From assembly GCA_910575265.1 (NCBI GenBank), contig CAJTEA010000003.1, forward strand, positions 214,359 to 278,358: 64,000 nucleotides of DNA, in the 5' to 3' direction. The stretch is from Oscillospiraceae bacterium (GTDB lineage: Bacteria > Bacillota > Clostridia > Oscillospirales > Oscillospiraceae). Made by a program: the position numbers and the translations under genes. Shown here in pieces: positions 16,305 through 24,433 of this stretch. Within the stretch, counting starts at the first letter, position 1. The number at the start of each line of letters is the position of its first letter. Below the pieces are notes generated by a model. It was not told the origin of the DNA and did no database searches. It saw nothing but the letters and a program-made list of their open reading frames with translations.

Positions 16305-19022
16305 TTACCGCAGCTTGGCTCCGCACTCGGCTTCCAGCGACTCCAGGATGGACTTCACGTCCTCGTCCGCCTCCTCGGAGGTGAGGGAGCGGTCGTCCGC
16401 CCGGAGGACCAGGTTGAAGGCGACGGACTTTTTGCCTTCATCAATCCCCTTGCCCCGGTAGATGTCGAAGAGGGCGACCTCCTTGAGAAGACCCCTGGCC
16501 CCCTTGCGGATGGCCTTCTCCAGCGCCCCCACGGTAATTGCCTCGTCACAGACCACGGCGATGTCCCGGGTGACGGAGGGGAACCTGGGCAGGGGGACGT
16601 ACTCCGGGTCGGCGCCCATGGCGTGATGGTACAGGGAATCGAAACTCAACTCGGCGCAGTACAGCTCCCCGTCCACACCGAAGCTTTTCGCCACGTTGGG
16701 GTGAATCTGGCCCATTACGCCCACCTGATTGGCGCCGCACCAAATTGTGGCAAAGCGGCCGGGATGGTAAGAGACGTCGGAGGGGGCCCCCAGGGAGCCC
16801 TCGAAGTGGATATCCTCGGCCCGGATATCCTTCAAAATGGCCTCTGCAGTTCCCTTCAGGTCGTAGAAGTCGAAGCCCTCGCCGTAGGCTCCCAGGGTGA
16901 GCACCTTGGCCTCGCCGGCCAGACCGTCCTCCCCGCCGGGGAGGTAGACCCGGCCCACCTCGTACAGGCGGACGTCCTTGTTGCGGTAGTTGTAATTCCG
17001 GGCGAGGATATCCAGCATGGAGGGCAGGGTGGTGGTACGCATGATGGAGGTGTCCTCCCCCAGGGGGTTGAGGATTTTGAAGGACTTTCTATGGAAGTCG
17101 TTCTCCGGCCAGCCAATTTTGTCGTACCAGGTGGGGGAGATGAAGGAGTAGGTGATGATCTCGTCGTACCCGCAGGACCGGCAGGCCGAGCCCAGCTTCT
17201 GCTCCAGCTTCTGCTCGGGGGAGTAGCCCCCCAGGGTGGTCTGGCCCTTCATCAGGGTGGTGGGGATGTTGTTGTAGCCGTAGAACCGGGCCACCTCCTC
17301 GGCCAGGTCGGCCATCTCCTTCACATCCCCCCGCCAGGAGGGCACCTTCACCATGCCCCGCTCCTTCGTGGTCTCAAAGCCCAGCTTCTGAAGGATGGTG
17401 TACATCACATTTTCCGACACATCGGTGCCCAGCAGGGCGTTGATCTTGTGGGGCTCCACCTTTAGAAGAGTGGGCTGGGGGACGTAGTTCAGGATATCGA
17501 TCACCCCGTCCAGCACCTGGCCGGCTCCCAGCAGCTCCACCAGCTCACAGGCCCGGTCCACGGCGGGTAGGGTGTTGAGGATATCCAGCCCCTTCTCAAA
17601 CTTGGCGGAGGCTTCGGTGCGCATCCCCAGGGCCAGGGCGGTCTTGCGGATGGTGGTGCCGTCGAAGTTGGCGGACTCAAAGACCACGTCCACCGTATCG
17701 GCCGCGATCTCAGAGTTCAGCCCGCCCATGATGCCGGCCAGACCCACCGCCCTGGTGTCGTCAGCGATAACCAGCATGCTGGAGTTGAGCTTGCGGACGT
17801 TTCCGTCCAGGGTGGTCAGCTCCTCGCCGTCTTTGGCCCGGCGGACGATGATCTTGCCGCCCTTCACATAGCGGTAGTCAAAGGCGTGCATGGGCTGGCC
17901 GTACTCCAGCATGACGTAGTTGGTGATATCCACAATGTTGTTGATGGGCCGTACGCCCATGGAGCGCAGCCGCTCCCGCATCCACTTGGGGGAGGGGCCT
18001 ATTTTCACATTGCGCGCCATCCGGGCGGTGTACCGGGGGCACAGCTCCGGGTCGGGGGTCTCCACGTCCAGCAGCTCGGGGAGTACGCCCTCGCCGCCCC
18101 CCCTCACCTCCGGCTGGTGGAAGCGGCAGGGCTTGTTGAAGGTGGCCGCCGCCTCCCGGGCCAGACCGATGACGGACAGGCAGTCGGGGCGGTTGGGGGT
18201 GATCTCAAACTCCACCACATGGTCGTCCAGGCCGGTGACGGCCTTGATGTCGTCCCCCGGCTTGCAGTCCTCCTGGAGGACGAAAATGCCATCGGGGATG
18301 CAGTGGGGGAACTCCTTCTGCTCTGCGTGGAGGTCGGCCAGGGTGCAGATGGTGCGGGTCTTGATGTTGAAGGCCACCAGGTCCATGGAGTGGATGTTCT
18401 GGCAGTCCGTTTCCACGGTGGTGCCCACAGGGCTTCCGTCCTCCACCCACATCAGACCGCAGGACCAGCGGCCCCTTCCGGCGGAGGCGACGGCCCCCAC
18501 CCCGGCGCAGACCACCGGGCCGAAAATCTTGTGCCCCGGCTGGATGTCAGCGGGGATGGAGGGCTTGTCCGGGTCGATGGGGTGGTAGTCGTTGAGGAGG
18601 GCGGCGGCGGTAATCACGCCGTAGGGGAAGTCCCGCTCGTCCAGGCCCAGCTCGGACAGGGAGCACAGCATCCCGTTGGACAGCACCCCCCGCAGCTTGC
18701 CCTTGGTGATTTTCTTCCCGCCGGGCAGAGTGGAATTGTGCAGGGCCACGGGGACCAAATCCCCCTCGTGGATGTTCCAGGCCCCGGTGACGACCTGGAC
18801 GGGCTCCTCCTTGCCCACGTCTAACTGGCAGACCCACATGTGGTCGCTGTTCTCGTGGCGCTCCATCTTCTCAATGCGGCCCACCACCACGTTGGAAATC
18901 TCCCCGCCCATGTCGTGGGTCAGCTCCACCTTGGAGCCGGACAGGGTCATGGCCTCGGCGAACTCCCGGTCGCCGGCGTCAATCTCAACAAACTCGTTGA
19001 GCCATTTTCTGGATAAATTCAT
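16305..19022 (-). CDS. pheT: Phenylalanine-tRNA ligase beta subunit (with extra insertion)
   Basis: 905 residues against the usual ~800. The order is normal: N-terminal tRNA-binding (EMAP-like) domain, B3/B4 editing region, B5, catalytic-like core and C-terminal anticodon-binding domain (VALFDIYRGKGIDEGKKS). The extra length is in one place: residues about 131-243 lie between the GMLCSLSELGL strand of the tRNA-binding domain and the point where the canonical sequence resumes (DGIFVLQEDCKPGD). The reading frame is intact, so it is an in-frame insertion, not an error. The pheS-pheT gap is 18 bases. The T-box leader upstream indicates control by uncharged tRNA-Phe. Confidence 0.95.
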   Translation of the reverse strand: MNLSRKWLNEFVEIDAGDREFAEAMTLSGSKVELTHDMGGEISNVVVGRIEKMERHENSDHMWVCQLDVGKEEPVQVVTGAWNIHEGDLVPVALHNSTLPGGKKITKGKLRGVLSNGMLCSLSELGLDERDFPYGVITAAALLNDYHPIDPDKPSIPADIQPGHKIFGPVVCAGVGAVASAGRGRWSCGLMWVEDGSPVGTTVETDCQNIHSMDLVAFNIKTRTICTLADLHAEQKEFPHCIPDGIFVLQEDCKPGDDIKAVTGLDDHVVEFEITPNRPDCLSVIGLAREAAATFNKPCRFHQPEVRGGGEGVLPELLDVETPDPELCPRYTARMARNVKIGPSPKWMRERLRSMGVRPINNIVDITNYVMLEYGQPMHAFDYRYVKGGKIIVRRAKDGEELTTLDGNVRKLNSSMLVIADDTRAVGLAGIMGGLNSEIAADTVDVVFESANFDGTTIRKTALALGMRTEASAKFEKGLDILNTLPAVDRACELVELLGAGQVLDGVIDILNYVPQPTLLKVEPHKINALLGTDVSENVMYTILQKLGFETTKERGMVKVPSWRGDVKEMADLAEEVARFYGYNNIPTTLMKGQTTLGGYSPEQKLEQKLGSACRSCGYDEIITYSFISPTWYDKIGWPENDFHRKSFKILNPLGEDTSIMRTTTLPSMLDILARNYNYRNKDVRLYEVGRVYLPGGEDGLAGEAKVLTLGAYGEGFDFYDLKGTAEAILKDIRAEDIHFEGSLGAPSDVSYHPGRFATIWCGANQVGVMGQIHPNVAKSFGVDGELYCAELSFDSLYHHAMGADPEYVPLPRFPSVTRDIAVVCDEAITVGALEKAIRKGARGLLKEVALFDIYRGKGIDEGKKSVAFNLVLRADDRSLTSEEADEDVKSILESLEAECGAKLR

Positions 19023-19040
19023 AGTGTCTGTACCCCTTTC

Positions 19041-20066
19041 TTAAAACTGCTCCAGGAACCGCGCGTCGTTTTCGAAAATCAGCCGCAGGTCGGCGATTTT
19101 GAAGCGGCGCATGGCGGTGCGCTCCAGGCCCATGCCGAAGGCCCAGCCGGACCACTCCTCCGGGTCGATGTGGGCCATACGCAGCACGTTGGGGTGGATC
19201 ATCCCCGCGCCCAGCAGCTCAATCCAGCCCTCGCCCTTGCAGGTGGGGCAGCCCGCGCCGCCGCACTTGTGGCACTGGACATCCATCTCGCAGCTCGGCT
19301 CGGTAAAGGGGAAGTGGTGGGGGCGGAACCGGGTGACGGTGCCCTTGCCGAACAGCTCCTCGGCCAGGAGGTTCAGGGTTCCTTTCAGGTCGGCCATGGT
19401 GACATTCTTGTCGATGACCATCCCCTCCACCTGGTGGAACATGGGGGAGTGGGTGGCGTCAATCTCGTCCTTGCGGTAGACCCGGCCGGGGGCGATGATG
19501 CGGATGGGCAGAGGCATGGTGTCCATGGCCCGCACCTGCATGGGGGAGGTCTGGGACCGGAGCATCACCCGGGCGTCCTGGTCAAAATAGAAGGAATCCG
19601 ACCAGTCCCGGGAGGGGTGGCCCTCCTCGGCGTTGAGGCGGTCAAAATTCAGCTCGGCCAGCTCGATTTCCGGGCCGTCCAGCACGGTGAAGCCCATGCC
19701 CACAAAGATGTCCTTAATCTCGTCCAGGGCGCGGTACATGGGGTGCTTGTGTCCCCGCCTCACCGTCTTGCCGGGGACGGTGACATCCAGAGCCTCGGCC
19801 TTCAGGCGGGCCTCCAGAGCGGCGGCCTCCAGCTTTTGGGCGGCGGCCTCGATGGCGTTCTCCAAGGCGGTCCGGACGTCGTTGGCCAGAGCGCCCATGG
19901 CGGGACGCTCCTCGGCGGACAGCCGGCCCATCTGCTTGAGCACGGCGGTGAGCTGACCCTTTTTGCCCAGATATTTTACCCGCAGCTCGTCCAGGGCGGC
20001 GGGGGCGTCCACCGCCTCAAAGGCGGCCAGGGCCTCGCGTTTGATGTTTGCTAACTGTTCTTTCAT
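19041..20066 (-). CDS. pheS: Phenylalanine-tRNA ligase alpha subunit
   Basis: 341 residues, typical PheS. An N-terminal coiled coil (tRNA-binding) is followed by the class-II synthetase core: motif 2 is seen in RVYRKDEIDATHSPMFHQ, motif 3 near the C-terminus in FGMGLERTAM. A cysteine cluster (CHKCGGAGCPTCKGEG) is present, as in other Firmicute PheS. Together with PheT it forms the alpha2-beta2 enzyme that charges tRNA-Phe. The gene lies 52 bases after the polysaccharide deacetylase gene with no clear terminator between, so it likely shares the T-box leader. Confidence 0.97.
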   Translation of the reverse strand: MKEQLANIKREALAAFEAVDAPAALDELRVKYLGKKGQLTAVLKQMGRLSAEERPAMGALANDVRTALENAIEAAAQKLEAAALEARLKAEALDVTVPGKTVRRGHKHPMYRALDEIKDIFVGMGFTVLDGPEIELAELNFDRLNAEEGHPSRDWSDSFYFDQDARVMLRSQTSPMQVRAMDTMPLPIRIIAPGRVYRKDEIDATHSPMFHQVEGMVIDKNVTMADLKGTLNLLAEELFGKGTVTRFRPHHFPFTEPSCEMDVQCHKCGGAGCPTCKGEGWIELLGAGMIHPNVLRMAHIDPEEWSGWAFGMGLERTAMRRFKIADLRLIFENDARFLEQF

Positions 20067-20118
20067 TGGTAAAACTCCTTATTCTGATACTTTTGAGGTG
20101 CCTGGAACATCGTCCGCC

Positions 20119-21099
20119 TTACCCGGGCAGAAAACTGCCTGGCGAGTTTGAAGCGGAGATATTGTAGCGGTTCATATTGTACAGCCCCTTGGAAATATCG
20201 GTCTTTCCGGTTTTGGAGGTGACGGTGGCATCAAAGTGCTCCCGGATGAAGTCCGTGGCCCAGTCGTCCGTCTTTCCCAGAGGGTAGGCAAACAGGTGTA
20301 CTTTTGTTCCAATGTTCTCCTCGATCAAGTCAATGCCGGCCCGCAAATCAGGAAACACCCGGGCCTCATATTCCGCCTGGGTCTCGCCGGGCGCCCTTGA
20401 GATGCCGCCGTACTCGCTGTTATGCAGGATATTCGTATGGGACCCGAACTCGACCAGCCCGGACTGGTCCATCTCCCGGCACTGGTCCCAGCTGAGAAAG
20501 CCCGATTTTCCATCGACAATATGGCCGGCGATCAGGTTGATGACCGCCTTGGCGTTATACTCCTGAAGGATGGGGAAGGCCAGCTCGTAATTGCTGGCAT
20601 ACCCGTCGTCAAAGGTGAGCATTACCGCCCGCTCCGGCAGCGGCTCCCCCGCCGCCAGCTCGCGGGGCAGGACGGTGGTATAGCCGTGGTCGGCCAGCCA
20701 TCGCAGATCCTCCCGAAGCCGGGTTTCCGTAAGGACCCAGTCGGTAGGCGGCACTCCCTCGCGGATAAAGTGGTGATACATCAGCACATACAGGGTGCTG
20801 TTCCGGCTTGGTTCCGGCTCAGGTTCTGGCTCCGTGTCAGGCTCCGGCGTGACACTGGAGGGACTGTCCTGAACGGCGGAACGGTCCGGGGCGTCTTCGG
20901 ACGCCGAGGGCTGGACCATGGATTGCGCCTGATTTGGATCGAAAGTTATGCTGACGGCTGGAAAAAGTACGGACTCGTCCGTACTTTTTCCGACGCTGGA
21001 CGCGTCGGAAAAATCCGTTTCAGCACTATGACAGGCGGCCAGCAGAATCAGGCATAACAGAACGGCCAGCGGTTTTATCGATGGAATACGCAGCTTCAT
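20119..21099 (-). CDS. Polysaccharide deacetylase lipoprotein (NodB/IcaB-like)
   Basis: 326 residues. A signal peptide with lipobox LLAAC (Cys about 23) anchors it to the outer face of the membrane. A Ser/Pro/Glu-rich linker runs to about residue 100. The NodB domain follows: motif 1 MLTFDDGYASN gives the catalytic Asp and metal Asp, and motif 2 GSHTNILHN gives the metal histidines in the H-x4-H spacing seen in IcaB/PgaB-type enzymes. It probably removes acetyl groups from cell-wall or capsule amino sugars. It is the first gene after a phenylalanine T-box leader and ahead of pheS, an unusual place for a wall enzyme. Confidence 0.88.
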   Translation of the reverse strand: MKLRIPSIKPLAVLLCLILLAACHSAETDFSDASSVGKSTDESVLFPAVSITFDPNQAQSMVQPSASEDAPDRSAVQDSPSSVTPEPDTEPEPEPEPSRNSTLYVLMYHHFIREGVPPTDWVLTETRLREDLRWLADHGYTTVLPRELAAGEPLPERAVMLTFDDGYASNYELAFPILQEYNAKAVINLIAGHIVDGKSGFLSWDQCREMDQSGLVEFGSHTNILHNSEYGGISRAPGETQAEYEARVFPDLRAGIDLIEENIGTKVHLFAYPLGKTDDWATDFIREHFDATVTSKTGKTDISKGLYNMNRYNISASNSPGSFLPG

Positions 21100-21134
21100 G
21101 GAAATCCTTCCTCTCTCTGTTTTTTATACAAAAT

Positions 21135-21372
21135 AAAAAAACCTCCGTCCCTAAACCATCAGGGACGAAAGGTAAACCCTCCGCGGTACCACCCACATTC
21201 GCGCCCGCGGCGCGCGCTTGGCCTCCGGTAACGGCGGAGAACCCGTCCCCCTCTCAGGGGCCGCTCCCGGGCGAACCAGACGGGCTGTCCCTCCAGGGCG
21301 GCTTTCAGCCGACGGCCGCCCCTCTCTGATGAGTGTTTCCCGTCATTTTCCCGTTCCTCACATTTTAACTAA
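21135..21372 (-). ncRNA. T-box leader, phenylalanine specifier, upstream of deacetylase-pheS-pheT
   Basis: Read on the minus strand, the leader holds the conserved T-box core GGGTGGTACCGCGG (21194-21181), then a terminator hairpin CGTCCCT/AGGGACG (21167-21146) with a run of seven T (21141-21135). Stem I begins with AGAG(AG)GGGCGG near 21330. A TTC codon at 21275-21273, followed by GCCCGGGAGC, occupies the usual specifier position; TTC codes for phenylalanine. Uncharged tRNA-Phe would pair with the specifier and the T-box bulge and stop termination. This fits pheST downstream and extends the control to the deacetylase gene that comes first. Confidence 0.9.
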
Positions 21373-21377
21373 AGGTA

Positions 21378-21406
21378 TTTATATCACAGATTTCCTTGCA
21401 TTGCAA
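21378..21406 (-). promoter_or_regulatory. Promoter of the T-box transcript
   Basis: On the minus strand TTGCAA (21406-21401), 17 bases, TATAAA (21383-21378), just before the T-box RNA. It overlaps the divergent promoter of the SLH gene. Confidence 0.7.
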
Positions 21407-21424
21407 GAGGTATTGTGATAGAAT
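21396..21424 (+). promoter_or_regulatory. Promoter of the SLH protein gene
   Basis: TTGCAT (21396-21401), 17 bases, TAGAAT (21419-21424), about 44 bases before the start codon at 21468. Its -35 element overlaps that of the divergent T-box promoter. Confidence 0.6.
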
Positions 21425-21467
21425 TATGAAACTAAAAAGCGGATTCTTTTACATGGAGGGAACACAA

Positions 21468-22511
21468 ATGAAAAAAATTCTGTCCTTCGCGCTTGCGGCG
21501 GCGCTGACCGTCGCCCTGTCCGCGCCGGCCCTGGCATGGGAGAGCCATTTTGGGGACGTCCCCTCAAACCACTGGGCGGCGGAGGCCATTAACCGGGCTA
21601 ACGATGACGGGGCGATGGTGGGTACTGGTACCTTCCCGGAGACTGGCCTGGCCCGGTTTGAGCCGGACGCCGACCTGACCAGCGCCCAGTTTGCCGTGAT
21701 TGTGGCCGGGGAATTCTACCGGGATATCCCGGATGGAGTGGCTGGCCCCTGGTACGCTCCCTTCCGGCAGGCCATGGAGGACGCCGGCTGGGACGAGGGC
21801 GCGGGCATTCAGGATTGGGAGGCCCCCATGACCCGGTATCAGATGGCAGTTGTGCTGTATAATATTGCGGAGGAACAGAGGGTTCCCCTTCCGGACCGGG
21901 AGGGCCTGGAGGCGGCCCGGGACAGGATTTCCGACTGGACCCAAATCCCGGAGGAATACCGGCAGGCCGTGGCGGTCAATTACGCCCTGGGTCTGCTGTC
22001 CGGAGCGGATGAGAGCGGCGCCTTCGCGGGGGACCAGTCCCTGACCCGGGCTCAGGCGGCGGTAGTCTACGGCAAGCTGAAGGACGCCCTCTTCGCCTCG
22101 GGCGGCCCCATGGAGCGGGTACTGTCGGAGCGGGAGCGGCAGCTGGCGGAGGCCGGCCTGACCTATGAATTTACCCGGTATCCCGGCAAAATGGGCACGG
22201 TTTATGTGGAGTACCAGTTCGGCACCTCCCACGGGACCGCTTGCGTCATGGGCTATGTGGATGCGGAGGGGCGGATCTTGGACATTGGCGACCTTCTCCC
22301 CCGCTATTTTATGTACGGCGCGAACTACCTTTCCCCCAGCGAGATTACCTTTAGCGAGGACGGGACCAGGCTCACCTTCATCACCCCCATCAAGGAGGGC
22401 AAGGGCGGATATGGAGAGCCGGAGGAGATCAAGGACTGGGGGGACACCCTGTGTACCGTGGACCTGACGGCGGGGACCATCGTGTCCATGGAGCCGGTGG
22501 GGGAGAAATAA
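21468..22511 (+). CDS. Secreted S-layer-homology (SLH) domain protein
   Basis: 347 residues. A signal peptide (KKILSFALAAALTVALSAPALA) is cleaved near residue 24. Residues ~26-210 contain SLH-type repeats (HFGDVPSNHWAAEAINRA... and AVAVNYALGLLSG...SLTRAQAAVVYGKL), which bind secondary wall polysaccharides. The C-terminal ~120 residues form a beta-rich domain with no recognised motif. The ATG at 21468 has GGAGGG upstream; earlier in-frame starts overlap the promoter. Probably a surface protein of unknown task, transcribed alone. Confidence 0.85.
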   Translation: MKKILSFALAAALTVALSAPALAWESHFGDVPSNHWAAEAINRANDDGAMVGTGTFPETGLARFEPDADLTSAQFAVIVAGEFYRDIPDGVAGPWYAPFRQAMEDAGWDEGAGIQDWEAPMTRYQMAVVLYNIAEEQRVPLPDREGLEAARDRISDWTQIPEEYRQAVAVNYALGLLSGADESGAFAGDQSLTRAQAAVVYGKLKDALFASGGPMERVLSERERQLAEAGLTYEFTRYPGKMGTVYVEYQFGTSHGTACVMGYVDAEGRILDIGDLLPRYFMYGANYLSPSEITFSEDGTRLTFITPIKEGKGGYGEPEEIKDWGDTLCTVDLTAGTIVSMEPVGEK

Positions 22512-22563
22512 CCGGGAAAAAAGCGCGGCGGAGATGGACAAGCCGCCAATATCGTGATAAAAT

Positions 22564-22600
22564 AGGGGCGCTCTGCACAGCCGGAGCGCCCCTGTCTTGA
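22564..22600 (+). terminator. Terminator after the SLH gene
   Basis: Perfect 10-bp stem AGGGGCGCTC / GAGCGCCCCT (22564-22593) with a 10-base loop, followed by GTCTT. Lies 50 bases after the stop. Confidence 0.75.
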
Positions 22601-22670
22601 TCCGGCGAAATTCGGGCATACTTCCCCAAGGGAAGCGAGAAATTCCCAGCAAAACGGTGGGAAATAATAA

Positions 22671-22699
22671 TGGACAAAATTGGTACTGTATGGTAGAAT
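22671..22699 (+). promoter_or_regulatory. Promoter of the sufC-sufB operon
   Basis: TGGACA (22671-22676), 17 bases, TAGAAT (22694-22699), 64 bases before sufC. No iron-sulphur regulator site is recognisable. Confidence 0.6.
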
Positions 22700-22762
22700 A
22701 GGACAAACCAAAGGCTCCGGCGATCCATTGCCGGGGCGCGGAGATATAAGGGAGGGTTCCCC

Positions 22763-23491
22763 ATGCTGGAACTACAGCATATCAGCTATGATGTAGAGCA
22801 GGACGGCGACAGCAAAGGCATCCTGCATGACATCAATTTGACCATAAGCGAGCGGTTCGTGGCCATCACGGGGCCCAACGGCGGCGGCAAGTCCACCCTG
22901 GCCAAGGTGATCGCTGGCATCCTCACCCCTACCCAGGGCCGTATCCTCTTTGACGGGGAGGATATCACCAGGCTGTCCATCACCGACCGGGCCCGCAAGG
23001 GCATCAGCTTCGCCTTTCAGCAGCCGGTGCGGTTTAAGGGGCTGACGGTGAAGGACCTGATTACCCTGGCCAGCGGCAAGGACATCGGCGTGCCCGAGGC
23101 CTGTAATTACCTGTCCGAGGTGGGCCTGTGCGCCAAGGACTATATCGACCGGGAGGTGGACGCCTCCCTGTCCGGCGGCGAGCTCAAGCGCATCGAGATC
23201 GCCACCATCATGGCCCGGGGCACCAGCCTGTCCGTCTTTGACGAGCCGGAAGCCGGCATCGACCTGTGGTCCTTTACCAACCTGATCCAGGTCTTTGAGC
23301 AGCTGCACAAGAAGATTAACGGCTCCATTCTTATCATCTCCCACCAGGAGCGGATTCTGAACATCGCCGACCGGATCATCGTCCTGGCTGACGGCCGGGT
23401 CATCAACGACGGTCCCCGGAAGGATGTCCTGCCCACTCTGCTGGGCGGCGCCCCCGGTGTGTGCGGGGCGCTGGCGGATAAGGTGCGGTAA
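22763..23491 (+). CDS. sufC: SufC-like ATPase for iron-sulphur cluster assembly
   Basis: 242 residues. ABC-type ATPase with Walker A GPNGGGKST (residues 37-45), signature LSGGELKR and Walker B followed by DEPEAGID, which is typical of SufC rather than of transporters. It partners the SufB-like protein encoded 14 bases downstream; together they form the minimal SUF system found in many anaerobes and archaea, without SufD, SufS or SufU nearby. It drives structural change in the scaffold on which iron-sulphur clusters form. The two genes lie alone ahead of an NAD(P)HX repair gene. Confidence 0.9.
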   Translation: MLELQHISYDVEQDGDSKGILHDINLTISERFVAITGPNGGGKSTLAKVIAGILTPTQGRILFDGEDITRLSITDRARKGISFAFQQPVRFKGLTVKDLITLASGKDIGVPEACNYLSEVGLCAKDYIDREVDASLSGGELKRIEIATIMARGTSLSVFDEPEAGIDLWSFTNLIQVFEQLHKKINGSILIISHQERILNIADRIIVLADGRVINDGPRKDVLPTLLGGAPGVCGALADKVR

Positions 23492-23505
23492 AGGAGGAGT
23501 TTATC

Positions 23506-24423
23506 ATGGACGCGATCCAGAAGAGCCTGCTGGAGCAGGTGGCCGGGCTCCATGAGGTCCCGGAGGGGGCCTACAACATCCGGGCCAATGGCCAGAAGGC
23601 GGGGCGGAACACCACCGCCAACATCGACATTGTCACCAAGACGGACAAGGACGGCATCGACATCATCATCAAGCCGGGGACGAGGAATGAGTCGGTCCAC
23701 ATCCCGGTGGTGCTGAGCATGAGCGGGCTGAAGGATATGGTGTACAACGACTTCTTCATCGGCGAGGACAGCGACGTGACTATCATCGCCGGCTGCGGCA
23801 TCCACAACTGCGGCGAGCAGTCCTCCGAGCACTCGGGCATCCACACCTTCCACGTGGGGAAAAACGCCCGGGTGCGCTATGTGGAAAAGCACTACGGTGA
23901 GGGGGACGGCTCCGGCGAGAATATCATGAACCCCACCACGGTGGTAGAGCTGGACGAGGGGGGCTACATGGAGATGGAGACCACCCAGATCAAGGGGGTG
24001 GACTCCACCGTCCGTACCACCACCGCCAAGCTGGGGCCCCATTCCACTCTCATCATCAAAGAGAAAGTCATGACCCACGGCAAACAGCTGGCTAAGTCCG
24101 ACTTCACCGTGGACCTGGACGGCGAGGGCTGCCACACCAATGTGATCTCCCGCTCGGTGGCCCGGGGCCAGTCCCGGCAGGTATTCCTGGCCCGGATCAA
24201 CGGCAACGCCGCCTGCTACGGCCACTCCGAGTGTGACGCCATCATCATGGACGAGGGTGTGGTCTCCGCCATTCCCGAGGTTACCGCCAACTGTCTGGAC
24301 GCCCAGCTGGTCCATGAGGCGGCCATCGGCAAGATCGCCGGGGAACAGCTCACCAAGCTCATGACCCTGGGCCTCACCGAAAAGGAGGCCGAGGAGCAGA
24401 TTGTCAACGGGTTTTTGAAATAG
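23506..24423 (+). CDS. sufB: Short SufB/SufD-like scaffold protein of the minimal SUF system
   Basis: 305 residues, much shorter than classic SufB (~470): the N-terminal part is missing and the protein is mainly the beta-helix core (repeat-like strands from residue ~60 to ~270) plus a short helical C-terminus. The C-terminal region holds HSECDAIIMD and 'E---A--GKIAGEQL--L--LGLTEKEAE', the conserved SufBD ending that docks SufC. Cysteines are few (in GCGIHNCGEQ). This is the ancestral-type partner of the SufC encoded just upstream. The name sufB is used for convenience; sufD would be equally fair. Confidence 0.88.
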   Translation: MDAIQKSLLEQVAGLHEVPEGAYNIRANGQKAGRNTTANIDIVTKTDKDGIDIIIKPGTRNESVHIPVVLSMSGLKDMVYNDFFIGEDSDVTIIAGCGIHNCGEQSSEHSGIHTFHVGKNARVRYVEKHYGEGDGSGENIMNPTTVVELDEGGYMEMETTQIKGVDSTVRTTTAKLGPHSTLIIKEKVMTHGKQLAKSDFTVDLDGEGCHTNVISRSVARGQSRQVFLARINGNAACYGHSECDAIIMDEGVVSAIPEVTANCLDAQLVHEAAIGKIAGEQLTKLMTLGLTEKEAEEQIVNGFLK

Positions 24424-24433
24424 GAGGTATCCT

